DNA of 11,272 nt from JAGLTA01 sp034660735 (GTDB lineage: Bacteria; Patescibacteriota; Patescibacteriia; JAACEG01), in contig JAYEJQ010000047.1 in assembly GCA_034660735.1 (NCBI GenBank), positions 1 to 11,272 on the forward strand, read 5' to 3'. Below the pieces are notes generated by a model. The model was given only the letters and a program-made list of their open reading frames with translations. It searched no databases and was not told where the DNA came from. Positions within the stretch are counted from its first letter, which is position 1, and every line of letters starts with the position of its first letter. Shown here in pieces: positions 1-6,257 of this stretch. A program made the translations under genes and the position numbers.

Positions 1-617
1 TCTATATTATCATCATTAAAATACTTTCCTTGAAATTCTGAACAAAAACCCATTTTTGATGATTTTGTGCTAATACATAAAGATAAAATTCTTTTATTAA
101 GTGCTAAGGCAAAACCACATTCTTGCTCTGTGTACTGTCTGCCTGTATAATTTTGAGTCCTTAATGCAATAAATATTCCGCTTGTTTTAAGTTCAGATAT
201 TAATTTATCTCTCCATATAGCAATAGCGGGGATATCTTCATGCGCAAGAAAAATAGTAAATCCTATTTTTTCCATATTACACTTTATTTTACCGGCTAAC
301 TTTTTATCGTCGGTAGCATAAGAAATAAAAATCTTTTTAGAATCTTCGGGACCATACGGAAATAACCATTCATTAAATCCTTTCATTGTTAATTTTAACT
401 CAGAATAGCTTTCTAGTTTACCATTATAACTGACTAAATAATTTTTATAAACAAGATGACGAATAGCATATCTTAACTCATCTTTGTTAAATTTATCTTT
501 TATTGTCTCCACTAATTTATCGTAATTTATTAATACCCCGATATCTTTATCAGAGTTAATAATAATTTCCCTTATTGCGCTAAATATTAAATTATATCTT
601 CTTTCTTTTAATAACAT
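1..617 (-). CDS. TIR-domain protein with N-terminal winged-helix-like region (3' truncated by window edge)
   Basis: The frame is open from an ATG at 617 to the window edge, giving 205 residues without a stop. Residues 1-85 look like a small helical winged-helix-type domain ending in the wing-like stretch LKLTMKGFNEWLF. Residues 94-182 match a bacterial TIR domain: strand A is KKIFISYATDD, then EKIGFTIFLAHEDIP (BB-loop region), an IWRDKLISELKTSGIFIAL helix-strand, and YTEQECGFALALNKRILSL, where the Glu of EQE (164 or 166) sits where TIR NADases carry the catalytic glutamate. Many bacterial TIR proteins cleave NAD+ and act as abortive-infection effectors. That role is inferred here, because no partner gene is inside the window. 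No Shine-Dalgarno site precedes the ATG. Arginine codons are almost all AGA/AGG (8 of 9) and CGCG is absent, unlike most neighbours, so horizontal acquisition is plausible. The C-terminus and downstream genes are not visible. Confidence 0.85.
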   Translation of the reverse strand, partial: MLLKERRYNLIFSAIREIIINSDKDIGVLINYDKLVETIKDKFNKDELRYAIRHLVYKNYLVSYNGKLESYSELKLTMKGFNEWLFPYGPEDSKKIFISYATDDKKLAGKIKCNMEKIGFTIFLAHEDIPAIAIWRDKLISELKTSGIFIALRTQNYTGRQYTEQECGFALALNKRILSLCISTKSSKMGFCSEFQGKYFNDDNI

Positions 618-677
618 ATTATTTAAAATTATTTAAAATAAATTTTCTTTTATAATTTTATGTAAAATAAATTCCAC

Positions 678-863
678 AAAAAAGGTCTCCCGTCGGCGAC
701 AGTCCTTTCGGATTGCCCAGTGCCCTTTCGGGCAAAGACCATAAACACAGTACCGATCAGCCACCGACACTCGCGAGCAGCGGGGTAAAAAGACCGCTTT
801 TGTGTTTATGGATTTGAACCATACCTCAAACAAAAAATTCAAGGGTTAGATTTTTGAATTGTT
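678..863 (-). ncRNA. candidate structured non-coding RNA upstream of the TIR gene
   Basis: This segment is far more GC-rich than its surroundings and folds better on the minus strand. A 9-bp helix pairs 768-760 with 700-692. Its two imperfect positions are G-U wobbles on the minus strand but A-C mismatches on the plus strand. An outer GGUCU/AGACC helix (795-791 with 688-684) and a CCC/GGG extension close it. Two hairpins inside carry GAAA tetraloops (734-721, and the weaker 712-703). AGACC is followed directly by a U-run (683-678), like an intrinsic terminator. An 11-bp inverted repeat (811-801 with 749-739) crosses these helices, implying a pseudoknot or an alternative fold. A T-arm-like hairpin with 5-bp stem TATGG/CCATA and 7-nt loop lies at 823-807. 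I found no match to SRP, tmRNA, RNase P or 6S RNA consensus motifs. The ends are inferred from the promoter and the U-run. Confidence 0.45.
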
Positions 864-869
864 GGCTGT

Positions 870-897
870 AACATAGCAAAAAATGTAAAAAAATCAA
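870..897 (-). promoter_or_regulatory. putative sigma70 promoter for the candidate RNA
   Basis: On the minus strand TTGATT (897-892) is followed after 16 nt by TATGTT (875-870), preceded by TGC as in an extended -10 element. Transcription would start near 863, immediately before the structured segment. The promoter sits directly after the terminator at 899-932, so the RNA would form an independent unit. Each box matches only 4 of 6 consensus positions. Confidence 0.35.
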
Positions 898-898
898 T

Positions 899-932
899 AA
901 AAAAACCGCTTAAAATTAAGCAGTTTTTTTTT
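899..932 (-). terminator. intrinsic terminator after the M16 peptidase gene, possibly bidirectional
   Basis: A hairpin with arms 906-912 and 917-923 and a 4-nt loop is flanked by T/A runs on both sides. Read on the minus strand it has one G-U pair and is followed by seven Us (905-899). Read on the plus strand the same position is a C-A mismatch, so minus-strand use is favoured. It lies about 60 nt after the peptidase stop codon. Confidence 0.8.
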
Positions 933-991
933 AGTCACAAAAAATTTAAAATTAGATTTTATCTAATCTAATTGTCAACTCGCGATAATAT

Positions 992-2260
992 TTACAATTT
1001 TAAAATCCGCTCAAATTTTTTCTTGTCTTTGTATTCGCCGATAATTGTTAAATTCAATTTTTGATTTGTAAAAATGTCCCGCGCTGTTTCTTGAATGTCG
1101 CTCGCTGTTATTTTGTCTATTTTAGCAAAATGCTCTTTCGGGGATGAAATTTTATTCAATAAAATTTCCTGATTAGTTAAAAAACTCGCAATCTGATCCG
1201 ATGTTTCCAAACTGATAGCGCTCGCTCCTTTTATGTAATCTTTTGCTTTCTGCAACTCGTCTTTTTTAACTCCATTTTCAGCGATTTTTTTATATTCGCG
1301 AAGAATTATTTTAATAACTTGTTCAATATTATTTTTATCCACGCCTGCTTGCGTTGCCAAGTATCCACAGTCAGTATATCCCTGATAAGCAGTTCGCACA
1401 TAATAAGCCAATCCGCGCCGTTCACGAACCTCTATAAAAAGCCGCGAACTCATATTTCCGCCAAGAATAATGCTTAATAACTTTAACGCCCATCGCCGTT
1501 TGTCGCTTAATCCATATCCGCGAACGCCAAGGCAAAAATGCGCCTGATCCGTTTTTTTGTGATGCAATAAAACTTGCGGTTTTTCTTGTTCGGTGTTAGC
1601 AATTTTTATTTTTTGCTTCTCGCCGTTTTTAATTTTTTTAAAATGTTTTTCTACAACTTTTGTTAAATTCTCAATACTGCCTATTTTGCCAGCGACGCAA
1701 ACAACTGTATTTTCAGTTGTATAATGCTTGTTAAAATAGTCCGCAAAATCATCTCTTTTAAAATTTAAAATATTTTTTTCAGTTCCTATTATCAAATTTC
1801 CCAATGAATCAGATTTGTAAAGCAGTTTTTCAAACAGATCACCGACATAATGCATCGGCGTATCTTGAACCATTTTCATCTCTTCTAAAATAACTCCTCG
1901 CTCGCGATTAATCTCTTCGGATGAAAATTTAGAATTCAACAAAATATCAGAAATTACATCTAAAGCTAAAGGAAAATGAGACGCGTCTGCTTTTATATAA
2001 AAACCTGTCGCGTCTTTGCCCGTGAAAGCGTTAAATTCCGCGCCAACTTTATCCATCTCTGTTGAAATGCTTAAAGCGGTCGGGCGTTTTTTTGTCCCCT
2101 TAAAAAATATGTGCTCTAAAAAATGAGAAATCCCATTTAATTTTTCACTTTCATAACGAGAACCAGTTCCAACCATTACCAATACTGTAGTGATTTCAGT
2201 GTTTTTGCTCGGCGCAAAAATTAACCGCAACCCATTTTTTAAAATAATTTTTTTAAACAT
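992..2260 (-). CDS. M16 family zinc metallopeptidase (pitrilysin / processing-peptidase type)
   Basis: This 422-residue protein has the length of single-unit bacterial M16B peptidases, which cleave short or unfolded peptides inside a clam-shell chamber. The inverted zinc motif HxxEH is present as HFLEH at residues 46-50, giving zinc ligands His46 and His50 and the catalytic Glu49. The third ligand is Glu127, with the family spacing of 76 residues after His50, inside RGVILEEMK. The C-terminal half carries VRERRGLAYYV, the conserved Arg/Tyr substrate-contacting segment of the non-catalytic M16 domain. No signal peptide is visible, so a cytoplasmic location is likely. The start MFKKIILKNGL is typical of the family (strand followed by NGL). 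There is no Shine-Dalgarno site. A terminator follows at 899-932. CGCG and CGN arginine codons are common, as in the resident genes. Confidence 0.93.
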   Translation of the reverse strand: MFKKIILKNGLRLIFAPSKNTEITTVLVMVGTGSRYESEKLNGISHFLEHIFFKGTKKRPTALSISTEMDKVGAEFNAFTGKDATGFYIKADASHFPLALDVISDILLNSKFSSEEINRERGVILEEMKMVQDTPMHYVGDLFEKLLYKSDSLGNLIIGTEKNILNFKRDDFADYFNKHYTTENTVVCVAGKIGSIENLTKVVEKHFKKIKNGEKQKIKIANTEQEKPQVLLHHKKTDQAHFCLGVRGYGLSDKRRWALKLLSIILGGNMSSRLFIEVRERRGLAYYVRTAYQGYTDCGYLATQAGVDKNNIEQVIKIILREYKKIAENGVKKDELQKAKDYIKGASAISLETSDQIASFLTNQEILLNKISSPKEHFAKIDKITASDIQETARDIFTNQKLNLTIIGEYKDKKKFERILKL

Positions 2261-2359
2261 AAATATTTAAAATTAAAAAATAATTAGATTTTTTAAAAAA
2301 ATAACGCAATATTATGCAGTAAAATGAATAAAAATCGCAAAGTTTAAAAACCCGCCGTC

Positions 2360-3196
2360 CTACTTTTTTCTTATAAAAATTGCGGATGAAATTATCAATA
2401 ATCCCCCAACGACAATATTCCAAGTTAACACTTCGTTAAATAAAATTATTCCGAATAAAATTGCGCTTATTACTTCAACATAAGACAAAAAAGAAGCTGT
2501 TGATGCTTTTATCTGTTTTAAAGCTGAAAAAAATAATCCAAAACCTACTAACCCTATTAATATTGCATAAATTGAAGCAACAGAAATTTGAAAAATTGTT
2601 GGAAATGGATAATTTATAAAAATAAATGGCAAAAATACAATTGCTCCAACTAAATTTTGATAAAAAATAGTTTCAAATTTTGAATAATTGTTGGATTCTT
2701 TTTTGAAAATAACAACGGTTGAGGAATATATAATTGCAGATAAAAGCATTGAAGACATTCCTATAAAATCTTTATTCGCAAAACTAATTTCTTTATTCAA
2801 ATAAATTAGTACGATTCCGAAAAATGTTATAAAGAGCAAAACAATATTCTTTTTTGAAATTTTTTCTTTTAAAAATAATGCGCTTAATATTGTAGCGAAG
2901 ATTGGCCAAGTATAAAGAATAATTACTGCATTTCCGATTGAAGTAAAGGTGAAACCTACAAAATAGAAAAACATTCTAATAGCGTTCAATGAAGACGCCA
3001 ATAATATTAATTTATTTTTTGAATGGAATAATTTTGTTCTTTTAAATAAAAAGAATGCTCCCAATATTAATGTTGGGACTGCAAGTCTGAAAAAAGCGAT
3101 TGTTGTCGGTGGCAAATTTAGATATTTTACAAAAACGCCTGTTGATCCCCAGACGACGGACGCCAAAACAACTTCTAAGCATGGATTAAATTTCAT
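2360..3196 (-). CDS. EamA/DMT-superfamily permease
   Basis: The 278-residue protein has about ten hydrophobic helices arranged as two EamA repeats. The first repeat begins VLASVVWGSTGVFVKY, followed by AFFRLAVPTLI and TSIGNAVIILYTWPIFATIL with the loop LKEKISKKN. The second ends with FLSYVEVISAILFGIILFNEVLTW and GGLLIISSAIFIRKK. This is the usual length and layout of drug/metabolite exporters, and the substrate cannot be told from sequence. It lies downstream of nusA on the same strand, with 137 bp between them and no clear terminator. The four arginine codons I checked are all AGA and the gene contains no CGCG, unlike nusA and the peptidase on either side, which suggests lateral acquisition. 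No Shine-Dalgarno site precedes the start MKFNPCLEVVL. Confidence 0.9.
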   Translation of the reverse strand: MKFNPCLEVVLASVVWGSTGVFVKYLNLPPTTIAFFRLAVPTLILGAFFLFKRTKLFHSKNKLILLASSLNAIRMFFYFVGFTFTSIGNAVIILYTWPIFATILSALFLKEKISKKNIVLLFITFFGIVLIYLNKEISFANKDFIGMSSMLLSAIIYSSTVVIFKKESNNYSKFETIFYQNLVGAIVFLPFIFINYPFPTIFQISVASIYAILIGLVGFGLFFSALKQIKASTASFLSYVEVISAILFGIILFNEVLTWNIVVGGLLIISSAIFIRKK

Positions 3197-3333
3197 CTAC
3201 AAATTAATTAATAAACTATTTTGCTCAATAAACTTGCGCGAAATAACGCCTGAACTTAATCAAAATCTGACTAAAATAATCAATATTTACCAACCTATTC
3301 TTAACAAAAATTATTTTTACAATCTCTTTATTC

Positions 3334-4635
3334 CTAGTCAGTTTTTTTTGCTTTTTCGCCATCCGTTTCTTTTTTTTCATTAACTGCATCATCTTTTTGG
3401 TCATCGTCTTTTTTGTCAATTTCACCTTTTTTCTTTTCAGTTGAAATCTCTTTTTTTTGTTCTTCTTCTCTTTTCTCTTCTTGGATGTCAATTTTCCATT
3501 TAGTGAGTTTGCTTGCCAATCGAACATTTTGTCCGCTCTTTCCTATCGCTAAAGAAAATTGATCCGATTTTACTTTAACTGCTGCCATTTTTTTATCTTC
3601 GTCTATATTGATTGATAAAATTTTAGCTGGCGACAAAGAATTTTTAATAAATTTTTCAATGTTTTTTTCGTATTCAATAACATCTATTTTTTCACCGCTA
3701 AGTTCGCCTATTATGGTTTGAATTCTATTGCCTCGCTGCCCGATGCAAGATCCGATCGGATCAATGGTTTCGTCGTCAGTTGAGACTGCCACCTTAGAAC
3801 GTTCGCCAGCTTCTCTCGCAATCGCTTTTATTTTTACCGTCCCGCTGGAAATTTCAGGTATCTCTAAAGAAAAAAGCTCTTTGACTATCTCTTCGCTGTG
3901 TCGCGAAAGGACTATTTCAGGACCTTTTCTCCCTTGCTCTACTGACATTATATAAAATCTCATCTGTTCGCCGATATTATATTTTTCATTTTTAATTTGA
4001 TTCTCTGGCGGCAAAATAGCTGTTGCTTTTCCTATGCTCACTAAAACAAAACGCGGATCGTAACGTTGGATAACCCCACTCACAACAGTGTTTTCCATAT
4101 TTTTTATCTCTTCATACAAAGTGTCTCTTTCTGCTTCGCGCAATTTTTGAATAATAACCTGCTTAGCTGTCTGCGCTGCCATTCTGCCGTAATCTTCGGG
4201 AGGTTCTAACTCTGTAATTATCTCTTCGCCAATTTCAATGTCTTTTTTTATTTTTAGCGCCTCACTTACCTGAATTTCCGTCCGCGGATTAAATTTCTTT
4301 TTTTCCTCTATTAAACTGTCGTTTTCTAAATTATCGCCCTTCTTTTTTTCTAACGGCAAATCCGCATTTTTATTTTCATCTTTTTTATCTTCGGCAAAAT
4401 CCGATTCTTCTTCCAGAGGCGCGTCCTCAACAACTGTTTTTACATCGTAAATTTTAACGGTTCCGTCCTGAACATTAAATTTGGTTTTAATATTCTGCGT
4501 TTTGTCCCCATAGTCCTTGCGATAAGCTGCCGCAAGAGCGGATTCTATTGTTGTTAAAACCTGTTTTTCGGATAAACCTTTTTCTTCGCAAATCTGTTTT
4601 AATGCTGAATAAAATTGTTTTGAGTCTTGTAACAT
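3334..4635 (-). CDS. nusA: transcription termination/antitermination factor NusA
   Basis: NusA binds RNA polymerase and nascent RNA and modulates pausing, termination and antitermination. The 433-residue protein shows the N-terminal polymerase-binding domain (about 1-165, ending in the signature EDYGRMAAQTAKQVIIQKL), an S1 domain (about 182-248), KH1 with GQRG at 299-302 following DPIGSCIG, and KH2 with GKSG at 365-368 followed by QNVRLASKLTKWKIDI. Residues about 71-114 are an extra, highly charged Lys/Glu/Asp insertion within the N-terminal domain, and residues about 385-433 form a Lys/Glu/Asp-rich tail instead of the acidic repeats of proteobacterial NusA. The gene is not next to rimP, ylxR or infB. 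The leader is long, with a promoter (4929-4957) and a terminator-like hairpin (4886-4913). No Shine-Dalgarno site is visible. Confidence 0.97.
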   Translation of the reverse strand: MLQDSKQFYSALKQICEEKGLSEKQVLTTIESALAAAYRKDYGDKTQNIKTKFNVQDGTVKIYDVKTVVEDAPLEEESDFAEDKKDENKNADLPLEKKKGDNLENDSLIEEKKKFNPRTEIQVSEALKIKKDIEIGEEIITELEPPEDYGRMAAQTAKQVIIQKLREAERDTLYEEIKNMENTVVSGVIQRYDPRFVLVSIGKATAILPPENQIKNEKYNIGEQMRFYIMSVEQGRKGPEIVLSRHSEEIVKELFSLEIPEISSGTVKIKAIAREAGERSKVAVSTDDETIDPIGSCIGQRGNRIQTIIGELSGEKIDVIEYEKNIEKFIKNSLSPAKILSINIDEDKKMAAVKVKSDQFSLAIGKSGQNVRLASKLTKWKIDIQEEKREEEQKKEISTEKKKGEIDKKDDDQKDDAVNEKKETDGEKAKKTD

Positions 4636-4694
4636 AAATTTTTTAATTAGATTATGAGTTGCTATAATTTTTTTGAATAAAAAACATTGGATTT

Positions 4695-4850
4695 ATTGTC
4701 ACCCCGCTGCTCGCGAGCGGCGGGGTCTGTCGTTGCTTATCACTACAGTATGATTAAGATTATTAAAACTTTAAATATTATAGTTTGTATTTCTGAATAA
4801 TCTTTAGTTAAAAATAAACACAGATCCTGAAATAAATTCAGGATGACAAT
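4695..4850. repeat. MITE/REP-like repeat element E1 (156 bp)
   Basis: The element is bounded by inverted ATTGTCA / TGACAAT. Each end is a hairpin: the left one (4701-4726) is a GC-rich palindrome with arms ACCCCGC/GCGGGGT around GCTCGCGAGC, and the right one (4824-4844) has arms ATCCTGAA/TTCAGGAT. The hairpins are followed inward by GTCTG on the left and preceded by CAGAT on the right. The AT-rich interior begins TTGCTTATCA and ends with TAGTTA. E2 at 7039-7196 has the same plan, nearly the same length and related interior words. There is no coding capacity, so movement would depend on an enzyme encoded elsewhere. Confidence 0.7.
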
Positions 4851-4885
4851 ATAAAAAAACTATCATCGCTCGTTAAATTGTATTT

Positions 4886-4913
4886 AAAAAAATAAACGGC
4901 TGTTTCTGCCGTT
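4886..4913 (-). terminator. terminator-like hairpin in the nusA leader (possible attenuator)
   Basis: Read on the minus strand, arms AACGGC (4913-4908) and GCCGTT (4900-4895) enclose the loop AGAAACA and are followed by TATTTTTTT. The stem is only 6 bp and the U-tract begins with an interruption, so it should be a weak terminator. It starts about 8-10 nt after the predicted transcription start of the promoter at 4929-4957. Confidence 0.5.
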
Positions 4914-4928
4914 CGTATAAGTATTTAC

Positions 4929-4957
4929 ACAATAGCAAAATTCTATATTCTTGTCAA
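4929..4957 (-). promoter_or_regulatory. sigma70-type promoter upstream of nusA
   Basis: On the minus strand a perfect -35 box TTGACA (4957-4952) is followed after exactly 17 nt by TATTGT (4934-4929, 4 of 6 consensus). Transcription would begin near 4921, giving a leader of about 290 nt before the nusA ATG that includes the hairpin at 4886-4913 and the whole of E1. Confidence 0.55.
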
Positions 4958-5075
4958 ATTTTTTGTACTGATTTTTTTGTGCTGATAATTAAATTATAGC
5001 GAAAACGCGCAGTCGCGCAAAATGCTAAAAATAAAAATTTGGATAAATTTAATAAATTTTAGTTTAAAAAAATTC

Positions 5076-5107
5076 TTGACTAAATGGACGATCGCGCATT
5101 TAGTCAA
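5076..5107 (-). terminator. 11-bp inverted repeat, possible second terminator
   Basis: TTGACTAAATG (5076-5086) and CATTTAGTCAA (5097-5107) form a perfect 11-bp stem with a 10-nt loop. On the minus strand the stem is followed by GAATTTTTTT, so it could act as a back-up terminator behind the hairpin at 5373-5408. The 127-bp assembly duplication begins inside the left arm, so the second copy (from 5307) is cut short. Confidence 0.4.
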
Positions 5108-5206
5108 AAATTTCTTAAAATTATGGGGATAGAAATAATTGGATTAAAAAAAACGGAGCCGTCCTCAAGGTCATCCGTTTTGTGGTCGCTTAATTGCGAC
5201 AAAATT
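5080..5206 (+). repeat. left copy of a 127-bp assembly duplication flanking gap 1
   Basis: This stretch is identical to 5307-5433. The length of exactly 127 bp matches a common maximum k-mer size of de Bruijn assemblers, so I read it as two contig ends sharing a terminal k-mer and not as a biological repeat. It contains a copy of the terminator described at 5373-5408. Confidence 0.9.
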
Positions 5207-5306
5207 NNNNNNNNNNNNNNNNNNNNNNNNNNNNNNNNNNNNNNNNNNNNNNNNNNNNNNNNNNNNNNNNNNNNNNNNNNNNNNNNNNNNNNNNNNNNNN
5301 NNNNNN
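5207..5306. other. assembly gap 1 (100 N)
   Basis: Exactly 100 Ns, a standard placeholder of scaffolders for an unknown distance. The flanking sequence is duplicated, so the real gap may have zero or negative length. Confidence 0.98.
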
Positions 5307-5433
5307 CTAAATGGACGATCGCGCATTTAGTCAAAAATTTCTTAAAATTATGGGGATAGAAATAATTGGATTAAAAAAAACGGAGCCGTCCTCAAGGTCA
5401 TCCGTTTTGTGGTCGCTTAATTGCGACAAAATT
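5307..5433 (+). repeat. right copy of the 127-bp assembly duplication flanking gap 1
   Basis: Identical to 5080-5206. Its last base is the first base of the reverse-strand stop codon of the exported-protein gene (5433-5435). The copy continuous with that gene is the one used here to describe its terminator. Confidence 0.9.
5373..5427 (-). terminator. tandem hairpins and intrinsic terminator of the exported-protein gene
   Basis: Just after the stop codon, read on the minus strand, come the hairpin GTCGC/GCGAC (5427-5412) with a 6-nt loop, and then AAAACGGA (5408-5401) pairing with TCCGTTTT (5384-5377) and running into a continuous T tract to 5373. The second structure is a good intrinsic terminator. 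An identical copy of the whole arrangement sits in the left assembly duplicate. Confidence 0.75.
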
Positions 5434-6251
5434 TATAATTCAGAAGCTGCCGTCTCTTTGCGAAAGCGGACGACAATTCCTGTTTTTGTGATTTTAATCA
5501 TCATCGGGTCGCCGCGCGTTGTGGCGAACTCCTTAATTTTTTTATGCTGATGAATAAATTTATCAGCAAAAAAATTATAAGAAATCACTACATCCTCCAA
5601 CTCGGTTGGCTGGAGAAAAAACGCGGGATTCAGTAAAAAAATATTTTTTACTGAAAATTTCATCGGCTGCAAGCCGATGCCTCTTTTAAAGGGGTCAACA
5701 TCCTTAATTTGGATATTGAAAAATATCGCCTCATCGTTGACTTGAGGCGAAATGTTAAAAGGCGGATATCCGCTAACCTCGCGGATATTAAATTTTGTAT
5801 GACCCTGCCTGACATAGGCGACCACATAAAAATTTTTCGCCAATTTGTCAATCCTGACAATGCGAGCGGAATGATCGCGATTTTTCCAAATCCATTTTTC
5901 GATTTCGGAGATATTGCAATCGCCAAATTCGCGGATCGGCTTTTGCCAAACCGCGAAAGAAAAATGCGCCCATGTTAATTCCTCAGCCTGTTGCGGAAAA
6001 AAAGAATTAATGAGAGTATAAGGCGGATAAATTTTCCGCCCATAAAATGGTGGCTGTCTCTTAATTATATGCCAAGAATTCCACCAAGTCCAAACTCGGC
6101 TTGGCGAAATAATTTTTTTGTCTCGCGACTCAATAATCCGTTTATCAGGGCTTAACGCTCCGCCTTGATAAATTCCTGCCTCAATTGCGAGGCAATTAAA
6201 AGAGAAAACTCCTGCCAAAATTGTCAAAAAAATCAAAAATAATCTTTTCAT
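5433..6251 (-). CDS. exported or membrane-anchored protein of unknown function
   Basis: I do not recognise this 272-residue protein. The N-terminus MKRLFLIFLTILAGVFSF is a clear signal sequence, followed by NCLAIEAG. The Cys does not fit a lipobox well, so signal peptidase I cleavage after about residue 22-25, or retention as an anchor, is more likely. The mature part is soluble and rich in Trp and Phe. It includes RVWTWWNSWHI, AHFSFAVWQKPI, IEKWIWKNRDH and two strand-rich stretches (NFYVVAYVRQGH; EAIFFNIQIKDVD), so a beta-rich fold is plausible. The short C-terminal tail is polar. The start is decided by a perfect AGGAGG (6263-6258) 6 nt upstream. A promoter with tandem dyad repeats lies upstream, and tandem hairpins with a terminator follow, so it appears monocistronic and possibly regulated. 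The gene contains many CGCG, like resident genes. Confidence 0.85.
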   Translation of the reverse strand: MKRLFLIFLTILAGVFSFNCLAIEAGIYQGGALSPDKRIIESRDKKIISPSRVWTWWNSWHIIKRQPPFYGRKIYPPYTLINSFFPQQAEELTWAHFSFAVWQKPIREFGDCNISEIEKWIWKNRDHSARIVRIDKLAKNFYVVAYVRQGHTKFNIREVSGYPPFNISPQVNDEAIFFNIQIKDVDPFKRGIGLQPMKFSVKNIFLLNPAFFLQPTELEDVVISYNFFADKFIHQHKKIKEFATTRGDPMMIKITKTGIVVRFRKETAASEL

Positions 6252-6257
6252 TTTTTT

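Larger units (their letters stand above)
4636..5432. other. long intergenic region holding the nusA leader, repeat E1, hairpins and assembly gap 1
   Basis: No convincing coding frame is present. Reading leftward, the region holds the tandem hairpins after the exported-protein gene (5373-5427), a 127-bp assembly duplication around an N gap, an 11-bp inverted repeat (5076-5107), the probable nusA promoter (4929-4957), a terminator-like hairpin (4886-4913) and the 156-bp repeat E1 (4695-4850). Without the assembly artefact its true length is probably about 570 bp. Confidence 0.7.

Noticed and set aside
807..823. A tRNA gene, suggested by a T-arm-like hairpin with loop TTCAAAT
   Set aside because: There is no matching acceptor stem, D-arm or anticodon arm at the proper distance upstream. 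A permuted tmRNA was considered, but no tag-peptide frame or 5' consensus was found.
633..842. A 69-codon frame on the minus strand over the candidate RNA
   Set aside because: Its sequence follows the hairpins, has no domain or hydrophobic pattern, no ribosome-binding site, and overlaps the structured RNA. It is best explained as a chance frame in GC-rich DNA.
3225..3527. A Lys-rich 100-codon frame on the minus strand at the end of nusA
   Set aside because: It is an alternative frame of the A-rich tail of nusA and has no independent support.
5080..5433. A genuine 127-bp direct repeat, for example a duplicated att site
   Set aside because: The same length, exact identity and 100-N spacing occur at a second unrelated place (9210-9563), which points to the assembler.
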